From NCBI GenBank assembly GCA_947088515.1, contig CAMUHA010000091.1, forward strand, positions 1 through 12,187: DNA of 12,187 nucleotides. The letters run 5' to 3'. The notes beneath the pieces are model-generated. The model saw only the letters and a list, made by a program, of their open reading frames with translations. It did no database searches and was not told the origin of the DNA. Below, piece by piece: positions 1 through 6,318 of this stretch; the stretch's first letter is position 1; the number at the start of each line of letters is the position of its first letter. This DNA is from an uncultured bacterium. GTDB lineage: Bacteria; Bacillota; Clostridia; Lachnospirales; Lachnospiraceae. The position numbers and the translations under genes are program-made.

Positions 1-267
1 TCTGGGGCAGGAATCCAAAAAAACCAAAACATCAAACATTCCCTGATGGTTTGGGAAAAAAATAAATCCGTCTTCTTTTGGGAGATTTTCAATGCCGAAT
101 GTCTCAATAGTCACTCTTCCCGCACGATTTGCCTTTTTAGTAACCTTCTTAATTACTTGGAAGGACTCTTCAAACGAAACTTTACTGTTTATTCCACACC
201 ACCAGATTTTATAGAAATAGTAAGGAACTTTCAAAAAAAGCCTGACCACCATTAACGCAATCCTCAT
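1..267 (-). CDS. plsC: 1-acyl-sn-glycerol-3-phosphate acyltransferase (PlsC family), N-terminal part, cut by window edge
   Basis: The first 89 codons are visible and the frame is open to the left edge, so the C-terminal part is missing. The family transfers an acyl chain to lysophosphatidic acid, giving phosphatidic acid at the inner face of the membrane. Residues 73-79 read NHQGMFD, the HX4D catalytic box (H74, D79). The stretch before it (IETFGIENLP, about 54-63) is the usual lead-in in this family, and residues 4-25 are hydrophobic and aromatic enough to be a membrane anchor. The chosen ATG has AGG eight bases upstream. It lies 31 bases after the fumarase beta stop, so it is probably co-transcribed. 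Only one catalytic block is visible; the acceptor-binding motifs lie outside the window, so another PlsC-family acceptor cannot be excluded. Confidence 0.85.
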   Translation of the reverse strand, partial: MRIALMVVRLFLKVPYYFYKIWWCGINSKVSFEESFQVIKKVTKKANRAGRVTIETFGIENLPKEDGFIFFPNHQGMFDVLVFLDSCPR

Positions 268-298
268 TGCAATTACCTCATTAACACTTTACTGTCTC

Positions 299-850
299 TC
301 AATCTTCCCTGTACGTTTCCACCACAGTTTCATATAAATCATTTCCTTTAGAATCTATTACAACAATAGCAGGAAAATTCCTTACACAAAGTTTACGAAT
401 GGCCTCTGTCCCCAAATCATCATATGCAATTACTTCAGAGCTGATTATTGTTTTTGACAATAAAGCGCCTGCTCCCCCTACTGCTGCAAAATATACTGCA
501 TCATTACGTACAATTGCATGTTTGACTTGGTCTGTTCTTTTTCCTTTTCCAATCATTCCTCTAAGGCCAAGGTCCAGAAGTGAAGGTGCATACTTATCCA
601 TTCTGCTGGAAGTTGTGGGACCAGCTGAACCTATTGGACGATTTTCTCTTGCAGGAGATGGCCCCATATAATAAATAATATTGTTGCTGACATCAAAAGG
701 AAGTTTTTCCCCTTTTTCCAAAGATTCCTGCATTCTTTTATGAGCTGCATCTCTTGCTGTATAAATCGTGCCTGTAATATACACATAATCTCCACTTTGC
801 AATTCCGCTGCAGTTTTTTTATCCATTGGCGCCATAATATGCTTTTCCAT
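299..850 (-). CDS. Class I fumarate hydratase, beta (C-terminal) subunit
   Basis: 183-residue beta subunit of the two-subunit [4Fe-4S] hydro-lyase family (fumarase class I / L-tartrate dehydratase). With the alpha subunit it interconverts fumarate and L-malate in the cytoplasm. Visible family blocks are GTIYTARDAAHKR (27-39), the substrate-binding GPTTSSRMD (77-85), GKGKRT (101-106) and the C-terminal block around 147-172 that includes NFPAIVVID. The length fits the stand-alone subunit; in one-chain fumarases it is fused to the alpha part. The start at 850 has GGAG seven bases upstream, which favours it over internal Met6 and Met9. It follows the alpha subunit by 26 bases. L-tartrate dehydratase is the main alternative, since the two cannot be separated by motif, but the single pair in a central-metabolism setting fits fumarase better. 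Confidence 0.93.
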   Translation of the reverse strand: MEKHIMAPMDKKTAAELQSGDYVYITGTIYTARDAAHKRMQESLEKGEKLPFDVSNNIIYYMGPSPARENRPIGSAGPTTSSRMDKYAPSLLDLGLRGMIGKGKRTDQVKHAIVRNDAVYFAAVGGAGALLSKTIISSEVIAYDDLGTEAIRKLCVRNFPAIVVIDSKGNDLYETVVETYRED

Positions 851-876
851 AATTTATCTCCAAAATACAAATGTCT

Positions 877-1719
877 TTATAGTACTCTCACACTATGCCT
901 GTTCACATGACAGCATATATTTACTGCTACTGGAAGTCCTGCTATGTGGGTAGGATAGGTAATTATGTTAACAGCCAGTGCTGTTGTACTTCCGCCAAGC
1001 CCTCCTGGACCAATACCAGATTTATTGATTTTTAACAGCAGTTCCTCCTCTAATTCCCTCACATAAGAAATCTCTGAACGTTCATCTGTAGATCTGGTCA
1101 GCGCTTTCTTAGCAAGCAAAGCACATTTTTCAAAAGTTCCTCCAATGCCAACGCCAACTACCATCGGAGGACAGGCATTTGGTCCTGCTTCCTTTACGGC
1201 AGTAAGAACTGCATTTTTGATGCCCTCAATTCCATCGGCCGGTTTTAACATAAAAACACGACTCATGTTCTCACTCCCAAATCCTTTGGGAGCAACTGTT
1301 ATCTTAATCTTGTCACCAGATACAATATCGTAATGGATTACTGCTGGGGTATTATCATTTGTATTTACTCTCACAATAGGGTCGTCAACCACAGACTTTC
1401 TAAGATACCCTTCCGTATACCCCTGGCGCACACCTTCATTTACTGCATCTGTAAGAAGTCCTCCCTCCACATGCACATTTTGCCCAATATCCACAAATAT
1501 AACTGCCATACCAGTATCCTGGCAGATAGGTATCATATCTTCTGCAGCAATTTGTAAGTTTTCTTCTAATTGATGTAGTATCTGCTTTCCAATAGAAGAC
1601 TTTTCTTTTTCTCTAGCTTTTCTTAAGGCTTCTTCCATGTCTTTGCTAAGATAGTGATTGGCCTCAATACACATTTCTTTGATATTTCTAATAATTTCTT
1701 CTGTACTAATTGTTCTCAT
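877..1719 (-). CDS. Class I fumarate hydratase, alpha (N-terminal, Fe-S) subunit
   Basis: 280-residue alpha subunit carrying the oxygen-labile [4Fe-4S] cluster. The three expected cluster cysteines can be placed: C66 in ICQDTG, C183 in NACPPMVVGVGIGG, and C269 or C270 in ICCHVNRH near the C-terminus. KGFGSE (145-150) and the glycine-rich GIGPGGLGGSTTALAV (236-251) are also typical. Together with the beta subunit it dehydrates malate or hydrates fumarate, useful in the reductive branch of the citric acid cycle or in amino-acid catabolism of an anaerobe. The start has GGAG nine bases upstream. It begins 18 bases after the HIT gene stop, so the two are almost certainly on one transcript. Tartrate dehydratase alpha is the alternative reading, as for its partner. 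Confidence 0.94.
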   Translation of the reverse strand: MRTISTEEIIRNIKEMCIEANHYLSKDMEEALRKAREKEKSSIGKQILHQLEENLQIAAEDMIPICQDTGMAVIFVDIGQNVHVEGGLLTDAVNEGVRQGYTEGYLRKSVVDDPIVRVNTNDNTPAVIHYDIVSGDKIKITVAPKGFGSENMSRVFMLKPADGIEGIKNAVLTAVKEAGPNACPPMVVGVGIGGTFEKCALLAKKALTRSTDERSEISYVRELEEELLLKINKSGIGPGGLGGSTTALAVNIITYPTHIAGLPVAVNICCHVNRHSVRVL

Positions 1720-1737
1720 TTTGGGAGACTCCGCCTT

Positions 1738-2148
1738 TTACTCTGCAATTGTTTTTCTTATTTTCTCTAATTGTTCTTTGCTTGGGCTGCCAGCAATATA
1801 CTTTAAAATTTCTCCATCATTCTTATATCTTGGTATTAGGTGCATATGAAAATGAAATACTGTCTGGCCAGCAACTTCTCCGTTATTTTGGATAATATTA
1901 AATCCATCACAATTTAACTTATCTGTCATCGTCATCATCATCTTCTTTGCTAGTTTTATAACATCTGACGCAGTTTCTTCCGGAAGTTCATAAAGATTGG
2001 CATAGTGGCTTTTAGGCAGAATAAGTGCATGTCCTCTTGTTGCTGGCGCCACATCAAGTATAATCTTAAACTTTTCATCCTCATAAATAGTTTGAGAAGG
2101 AATCTCCCCTGATATAATTTTGCAGAAAATACAATTGTCATGTTTCAT
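1738..2148 (-). CDS. HIT-family nucleotide-binding protein (Hint/PKCI-1-like hydrolase)
   Basis: 136 residues from the preferred start. The histidine triad HFHMHLIPR has histidines at 99, 101 and 103; the family hydrolyses or transfers nucleoside phosphoramidates and AMP-linked substrates. An N-terminal CIFC (C6, C9) is the zinc-binding part found in many HIT proteins, and GHALILPKSHYANLYEL (about 40-56) is the usual middle block. Family members normally begin just before CIFC, which favours Met at 2148. An in-frame ATG at 2160 would add MIIK, and one at 2172 would add eight residues. The Shine-Dalgarno AAAGGAG is awkward for both near starts: one base before the 2160 ATG and 13 before the 2148 ATG. 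The 2160 ATG overlaps the stop of a possible small upstream ORF as ATGA, so coupled initiation there is possible. Confidence 0.93.
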   Translation of the reverse strand: MKHDNCIFCKIISGEIPSQTIYEDEKFKIILDVAPATRGHALILPKSHYANLYELPEETASDVIKLAKKMMMTMTDKLNCDGFNIIQNNGEVAGQTVFHFHMHLIPRYKNDGEILKYIAGSPSKEQLEKIRKTIAE

Positions 2149-2156
2149 TTTTATAA

Positions 2157-2228
2157 TCATGCTCCTTTCCAAAGCCCGGAGACTTTATGCGTAGCACAAA
2201 TCTCCATATTGAAAATTAAAATTTTCAA
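2157..2228 (-). CDS. Candidate 23-codon leader ORF upstream of the HIT gene
   Basis: A short frame starts with TTG at 2228, six bases after a good AAGGAG (2235-2240), and runs 23 codons to a TGA that overlaps the in-frame HIT ATG at 2160 as ATGA. An internal ATG at codon 8 would give a 16-residue version. The peptide (MKILIFNMEICATHKVSGLW, then KGA) shows no signal sequence or family I recognise. The ribosome site, spacing from the previous stop (17 bases) and coupling to the next gene are what a translated leader would show, but at this length a chance frame is possible. It could also be the remnant of a lost gene. Confidence 0.35.
   Translation of the reverse strand: MKILIFNMEICATHKVSGLWKGA
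2178..2205 (-). other. Imperfect hairpin in the HIT leader RNA
   Basis: Read on the minus strand, GGAGATTT pairs with AAGTCTCC (one T-G wobble), and after a bulged A GTGC pairs with GCAT around a TAC loop. That gives about 12 pairs in 28 bases. It lies inside the candidate leader ORF and ends ten bases before the HIT Shine-Dalgarno. No T-run follows, so a terminator role is unlikely. Confidence 0.45.
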
Positions 2229-2231
2229 TAT
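2206..2231. repeat. Perfect 11-bp AT-only inverted repeat, 4-base loop
   Basis: ATATTGAAAAT is followed by a four-base loop and its exact reverse complement. In the minus-strand transcript the stem would contain the TTG start of the candidate leader ORF. It has no GC base-pair core and no following T-run on either strand, so it is not a typical intrinsic terminator. It could be an operator-like palindrome or a weak start-masking hairpin. Confidence 0.6.
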
Positions 2232-2245
2232 TCTCTCCTTAATTA

Positions 2246-3253
2246 TTAATATATTTTTTCCATAAAAGTAAATAGCAAATCAAGCGTGCGGAGAACTTTA
2301 AAATCCCCTTTCATTTTCATTGCACCCCCCATAAAAGCCCTCTGGAACGTCATTCTGGCATAAATAATATCATCCATAGTTCCTTTTCCCACTTGTATTT
2401 CAACATCTGGATTATCAACATTACCGTAATAATAGTTATTTTCCGGCCCATCAATTTCTATTACCAAAGGTTTCTTTTTTCCTTCCACCTGAATTCTATA
2501 AATTGCCTTAAATCCAGGCTGGGGAACAAAATGCTCTTTAAATTCCTTTATATATTCTTCCTCATTCTCTTCTTGTTCACTTTCTCCCATTAAATCCTTA
2601 AAAAGACTGGTTAACTCCTGTATATCCTGCTTCTGCCTTTTTACATAACTGTCATCAGACGCATACTGGGATAATTGTTCTGATTCCTGTGGTGTTAAAT
2701 CTATATTTTTTGTAAACGAAACCATCTGTTTTACTGCCTGGTTGCTTGCGGGAAGGCAGGCCATTTTTTGATTAATAGTACGATACATATTTTCTGCTTT
2801 TTTTTCTATAATTATGTTATATTCTTCATTATCATCAAAAATAGAAGGGTCCGCAATATAACCACAAATTCCACTGCATGGAAGCCCTCCCAAAATTTCC
2901 CATGCACCGGTAAGTGTCAATTTTCCTTCCCTTTCTCCATACGTAGTTGACATAACAATGGGGCACATATATGTTTTGGCAATTTTCTCCTTATCCCCGT
3001 ATAGCCAGCAAGAATCCAGAAACTGGTGCATATACCCTCCAATCCCATACCATTCCACTGTAGAAGCAAGTATTATGCCATCCGCTGTTTTAATTGTCTG
3101 GGGCAGTGTTGTTATACTATTTTTTAATTCATACAAATTAAACCTTTCAACAGTAACGTGAAGTTCTTCCAAAACCACCTGCATTTTATTAATTACGTAT
3201 AATGTAGGGTCATCCATCAATCCCCTGCCGCCATAATAAATATTAATCTTCAT
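2246..3253 (-). CDS. Flavodoxin-like NAD(P)H-dependent FMN reductase fused to an SCP2 sterol-carrier domain
   Basis: 335 residues in two parts. Residues 1 to about 170 form a flavodoxin-like/NADPH-dependent FMN reductase fold: beta strand MKINIYYGG, then ADGIILASTVEWYGIGGYMH (57-76), the usual flavin-contacting loop, with FLDSCW after it. An acidic linker (223-236, rich in E) leads to an SCP2-type domain (about 237-335) with GFKAIYRIQVEGKK, the acidic VEIQVGKGTMDDII block and the closing MKMKGDFKVLRTLDLLFTFM helix region. The SCP2 fold makes a hydrophobic pocket for lipids. The combination suggests a cytoplasmic flavin oxidoreductase acting on, or sensing, a lipophilic compound; the substrate is unknown. 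The ribosome site is weak (GGGG five bases before the ATG). A strong promoter lies just upstream, making this the likely first gene of the left-hand transcript. Confidence 0.85.
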   Translation of the reverse strand: MKINIYYGGRGLMDDPTLYVINKMQVVLEELHVTVERFNLYELKNSITTLPQTIKTADGIILASTVEWYGIGGYMHQFLDSCWLYGDKEKIAKTYMCPIVMSTTYGEREGKLTLTGAWEILGGLPCSGICGYIADPSIFDDNEEYNIIIEKKAENMYRTINQKMACLPASNQAVKQMVSFTKNIDLTPQESEQLSQYASDDSYVKRQKQDIQELTSLFKDLMGESEQEENEEEYIKEFKEHFVPQPGFKAIYRIQVEGKKKPLVIEIDGPENNYYYGNVDNPDVEIQVGKGTMDDIIYARMTFQRAFMGGAMKMKGDFKVLRTLDLLFTFMEKIY

Positions 3254-3286
3254 ATTGCCCCTGCCTTTCTTTTTACTGCTATATTT

Positions 3287-3315
3287 AGTATAAAGCGATT
3301 TCTTCTATCTGTAAA
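3287..3315 (-). promoter_or_regulatory. Sigma-A-type promoter for the flavoprotein/HIT/fumarase genes
   Basis: On the minus strand TTTACA (3310-3315) and TATACT (3287-3292) are separated by exactly 17 bases; each matches the consensus at five of six positions. AT-rich sequence directly upstream, inside the last codons of the FHA gene, could act as an UP element. The expected start near 3280 would leave about 27 untranslated bases before the ATG at 3253. The -35 box overlaps the end of the FHA gene. No terminator is visible, so read-through from the Tad genes may add to it. Confidence 0.6.
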
Positions 3316-4588
3316 TAAATTTTAATTTTCCCAGACGGATTTCATCGCCTGGCTCAATAATTTCTGAAGTGTTAGGCGCTAGACGCATTCCATTTCTAAA
3401 AGTCCCATTAGTTGAGTTTAAATCTGTAATACATATTTTTTTTCCGCTTCTGGAAAATTTAGCGTGCATCCGGCTAATACTCTTTTCATTAATTACCATA
3501 TCTACAGCGCCAGCAAGCTTGCCCACTGTTAGCGGAAGGTTTTCAAGCTCAATATGGCATTTATTTTTTCTGTCCTGACTGTACAATTTGTTTTCGCAGC
3601 TGTCTGTCCAGGGAATATATATTGTATTTCCTATTTCTTCCACAGGCAGTGTTGTATCATTTTCATTGGTAACTACATAATGATATACATTTTCCTTTTC
3701 CGTTTTTTCAGCATTAGTTTTAAATAAATTTTCTGTAAATATCCATATTACAGGTCCTAACATAAAGACAGCCACTGTTATCCATCCAATTATAACATAC
3801 AGAGATTCCTGATATGACAACTGAATACTCCGCATAATATAAATTAAAATTCCGGCTCCTAAAATTCCTACCGCCCAAAAGGGAATTATTTTCTTCCACT
3901 TTAATTCTGAAAATCTTTTATCAAAATGAGTATATGAATTATTATATATTTGCTCATTCTCATGATATTTCTCTATATATTGTTGGTAATCATCATTAGA
4001 TTCTGTTTCCTGATATGAAATCGTTGTATCATTTTTTCTTTCATCAATTGTAACATCGTCCTGAAACCACTTCAAAATTTCATCAAGTACAAACTGGTCT
4101 CTATTCATCAAATCCGCTATTTTATATACCACTTCAACTGCATTTGTGTCTTCATTATCAACTTTGGATATAAAAAAATCCAAAAGCTGTGAAAATTTTT
4201 CTTCTTCCGGGTCCGGGTAATAAACAAAAAAATACTCACAAGTTTCTATATTTTGAAAAATATACTCTGGCTGTAAAATTAAACAGCTTCCATCAAGCAA
4301 ATATTTTTGCAGACTGTCATTTACTGTCTTTAGTTGGATAAAAAAATCCCGAAGTTCTTCCATTCCGATACTTTTACTATCCAATATACTAAAAAGACTT
4401 TGCTTGGATGTTATTTCATAATATAACAATATTTCTCCATTTATGTACCGCTCCTGACTGACCAGCAATCCCTTTATTTTATTTTCTGTCACCATTTTTC
4501 TTTGATAGGCGTTTTCTGATAAACTGCCATTATCCTTTATAATAAGATAATTATGTCTATAATCTTTATAATATTTTACTTTTAACAT
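3305..4588 (-). CDS. DUF6382-like / FHA domain membrane protein of the Tad locus
   Basis: 427 residues. The N-terminal part (about 1-180) resembles DUF6382, found in clostridial FHA proteins; its helical pattern and LLDGSCLILQPEYIF (97-111) also recall the pseudokinase-like part of EssB/YukC, which is only an inference. Two membrane segments follow (about 235-252 and 262-286). The C-terminal FHA domain (about 345-427) has its core residues: GK (356-357), SISRMHAKF (370-378) and LNSTNGTFRNG (390-400). These serine/arginine and asparagine residues contact phospho-threonine in the family. The FHA domain should face the cytoplasm, and the even number of membrane segments puts the N-terminal part there too. 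The ATG lies one base after the TadE stop with GGAG 11 bases upstream. No Ser/Thr kinase is seen in the window. It probably couples phosphorylation state to pilus function. Confidence 0.85.
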   Translation of the reverse strand: MLKVKYYKDYRHNYLIIKDNGSLSENAYQRKMVTENKIKGLLVSQERYINGEILLYYEITSKQSLFSILDSKSIGMEELRDFFIQLKTVNDSLQKYLLDGSCLILQPEYIFQNIETCEYFFVYYPDPEEEKFSQLLDFFISKVDNEDTNAVEVVYKIADLMNRDQFVLDEILKWFQDDVTIDERKNDTTISYQETESNDDYQQYIEKYHENEQIYNNSYTHFDKRFSELKWKKIIPFWAVGILGAGILIYIMRSIQLSYQESLYVIIGWITVAVFMLGPVIWIFTENLFKTNAEKTEKENVYHYVVTNENDTTLPVEEIGNTIYIPWTDSCENKLYSQDRKNKCHIELENLPLTVGKLAGAVDMVINEKSISRMHAKFSRSGKKICITDLNSTNGTFRNGMRLAPNTSEIIEPGDEIRLGKLKFIYR

Positions 4589-4589
4589 T

Positions 4590-5012
4590 TTACTTTCTTC
4601 TCCCTTCTCTAATAAATGCTACAGGATTTGTTTTCCATATAATTTTTTCAATTGTTTTCTTGGAACCCTTCTGTCTGCTTTTAATTATTATATTTTTTTC
4701 ATATATATTGTACCCTCCTTCTTGTGGAGGGAAAAAAGGATAATATTGATTTTTACGTTCTATTCTATTTTTTATATAGTCTTTCACATTCCAGCTTCCT
4801 TTTTCCTTTTGTCCATATATTGCCTCTCCATAATTCTCCTCTGCGTCCGTAAACCTTTCTGCCCGCATGCCAATTAAAAAATTATCCTGGGAAATTACAC
4901 ATCTGCAATACAAAAATAATGCTGTGAGAATAATCAGTAAATACAAAAACAACACAATAGGCAGAATAAATGCCGCTTCTATGGTAAAATATCCCCTCCA
5001 CTTTTTACGCAT
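4590..5012 (-). CDS. TadE-like minor pseudopilin (small)
   Basis: 140 residues from the preferred start. The N-terminus MRKKWRGYFTIEAAFILP is a class III (prepilin-type) signal: cleavage after G7 would leave E12 at +5, followed by a hydrophobic helix (about 13-35). The rest is a basic, tyrosine-rich domain with no recognised catalytic motif. TadE-type proteins are processed by the Tad prepilin peptidase and help pilus assembly. The start at 5012 overlaps the peptidase stop by eight bases (ATGCGTAA) and has GGAGG 12 bases upstream. An in-frame ATG at 5036 would add eight residues but lacks a ribosome site, since the GGAGG lies just after it. It sits directly between the prepilin peptidase and the FHA gene, so all three are probably translated in a coupled manner. 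Confidence 0.8.
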   Translation of the reverse strand: MRKKWRGYFTIEAAFILPIVLFLYLLIILTALFLYCRCVISQDNFLIGMRAERFTDAEENYGEAIYGQKEKGSWNVKDYIKNRIERKNQYYPFFPPQEGGYNIYEKNIIIKSRQKGSKKTIEKIIWKTNPVAFIREGRRK

Positions 5013-5415
5013 ATACCAGTACAACCTCCATTCCAAATAGCAAAAACGGGATAAATGGAATCGGTCCTCTCTTTTGAAACATCAGACAGAATACTCCATA
5101 AATTCCAGACAAAATAATTCCCATTCCTGCTGTTAATGCAGCAAACCATCCTCCTGTCCACAGTCCTAATGCAAGTACTGTCAATCCATCTCCATACCCA
5201 ATACTTTCTTTTGTTAAAAGTGATAGCAACAAAAACAAACTGCCCGGAATCAAAGACATAACAATCTCATTCCACAAGATATGTTTAAAGAACACTCTAA
5301 ATAATATTGCTCCAAATGCAAATAATAATATTACCAAAACCGGAATTTCCTTTTTTCTTATATCTTCTGCTGCAAGCACAGCAAGAAAGAAAAGCCCTAC
5401 ACAATAAGGTATCAT
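5005..5415 (-). CDS. Prepilin peptidase, A24 family, CpaA/TadV type
   Basis: 136 residues, almost wholly hydrophobic with about four or five membrane segments. Both catalytic aspartates of the A24 aspartic peptidases are present: D18 in EDIRKKEIP and D76 in GYGDG (73-77). There is no N-terminal Cys-rich methyltransferase domain, as is normal for the short CpaA/TadV type. It would cut the leader of the Flp1 pilin and of the TadE-like proteins at the inner membrane face. The ribosome site is strong (GGGGAGG, four bases before the ATG) and the start lies 16 bases after the larger TadE-like gene. Its location inside the Tad operon supports a dedicated role rather than general type IV pilin processing. 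Confidence 0.92.
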   Translation of the reverse strand: MIPYCVGLFFLAVLAAEDIRKKEIPVLVILLFAFGAILFRVFFKHILWNEIVMSLIPGSLFLLLSLLTKESIGYGDGLTVLALGLWTGGWFAALTAGMGIILSGIYGVFCLMFQKRGPIPFIPFLLFGMEVVLVYA

Positions 5416-5431
5416 TTAACCTCCCCTCTAT

Positions 5432-6295
5432 TTAGCCGCCGCATTTACTACAAGCGCTATAAGCTCCTGCTTCACTTAAAGGAACCACATATATCGTTCT
5501 TTTTAACGAAGAACAATCTGACATACTATGATAACTTTTTCCATCTGCTGTAATATACACATTCCCTCCTTTTACAGGTTTACATTTTTGACATGGGTAA
5601 TATTTTCCACCAGACTGGTTTCTTAAGTAGGAGACCTGTTCAAAATTTTTCATCTGAATCTGTACCCTTAAATATGTGCACATATGTGACATATGATATT
5701 TACTTCCTGTCTTTGTAATATAGACATAAACTTCCTGTTCTCTGTCAGACCAAATCTCATTTCCACAATAGCCTGTCCACGAATGACTAAAAAATCTGTC
5801 TCTAAATCTTATATCACCAACAGGAAGCCATCTGATAAAAGGTTTTACCTTATAATCCACCTGTAGTTCAATCTGTCCTTTTGTTTTTCCTGTTGATAAA
5901 TCCCGAAATATTACCCCATTTTCTCCACTTTTTATACAAAGATACGGATACAGCTGACCACTTAAATATTCTTTTACATATTCCTCCCCATTTCCTCTTC
6001 CCCCACCTGTATATTTAACCTGATATTCTTCAAATGCCATTCTATTTCCTGCCTGATGTAATGCTTCCTGTATATTTGACTGGACCCGCACAACCTCCAG
6101 ACTAAGCATTACTGTCATCATAAAAAATAAAAATAATGGTAAAACTAAACTTCCTTCAACCGCCATACTTCCCTTTATTTTGCCTGAAGAAAGAAAAAAT
6201 GCTCTCTTGCTTGACATTGCTGCATTTGTTATTAATTTCCTGAGAGAAGGGACTTTTACCATTTTTAAATACCATGCCCTGCCTAAAGAGAGCAT
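5432..6295 (-). CDS. TadE-like pseudopilin with two C-terminal His/Cys (HX4C...CXXC) modules
   Basis: Up to 287 residues. A basic N-terminal stretch leads to KGSMAVEGSLVLP: cleavage after G42 would put E47 at +5, as in TadE proteins, followed by a membrane helix (about 50-68). The middle (70-185) is a soluble domain typical of TadE/TadG relatives. The C-terminus holds two related modules. The first has H201, C206, C235, C238; the second has H256, C261, C282, C285. Both start VYIT..G..YH. Each looks like a four-ligand metal site (inference) and would lie outside the membrane. Start choice is unsure: the ATG at 6295 has AGGAG only two bases away, while Met12 (6262) and Met27 (6217) are alternatives with poorer sites but shorter, more usual leaders. 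It starts 23 bases after the DUF5702 gene. Confidence 0.82.
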   Translation of the reverse strand: MLSLGRAWYLKMVKVPSLRKLITNAAMSSKRAFFLSSGKIKGSMAVEGSLVLPLFLFFMMTVMLSLEVVRVQSNIQEALHQAGNRMAFEEYQVKYTGGGRGNGEEYVKEYLSGQLYPYLCIKSGENGVIFRDLSTGKTKGQIELQVDYKVKPFIRWLPVGDIRFRDRFFSHSWTGYCGNEIWSDREQEVYVYITKTGSKYHMSHMCTYLRVQIQMKNFEQVSYLRNQSGGKYYPCQKCKPVKGGNVYITADGKSYHSMSDCSSLKRTIYVVPLSEAGAYSACSKCGG

Positions 6296-6318
6296 TTCTC
6301 CTTTCTTCCATGCTATAA

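Larger units (their letters stand above)
2149..2245 (-). promoter_or_regulatory. 97-base leader of the HIT-fumarase genes with two inverted repeats
   Basis: The longest gap in the window. In transcript order it contains AAGGAG, an 11-bp AT-only palindrome, a 28-base hairpin closed by GGAGA/TCTCC, and the HIT Shine-Dalgarno AAAGGAG (2162-2168). The TCTCC arm can alternatively face the GGAG of the HIT Shine-Dalgarno, so two mutually exclusive pairings are possible. No convincing promoter and no U-tract terminator are visible here. A translation-control role is inference. Confidence 0.4.

Noticed and set aside
46..255. 69-codon plus-strand frame at the left edge
   Set aside because: The opposite strand encodes the PlsC N-terminus with its NHQGMFD catalytic box, so this frame is a shadow.
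631..870. 79-codon minus-strand frame overlapping the fumarase beta gene
   Set aside because: It is a second frame over the well-supported beta subunit, with no family resemblance.
2178..2205. Riboswitch or T-box in the HIT leader
   Set aside because: The leader is under 100 bases and I see no conserved T-box, SAM, FMN or other known riboswitch core; only simple stems are supported.
2206..2231. Intrinsic terminator after the flavoprotein gene
   Set aside because: The stem has only two GC pairs and no T-run follows it on the minus strand; the next gene lies close and probably shares the transcript.
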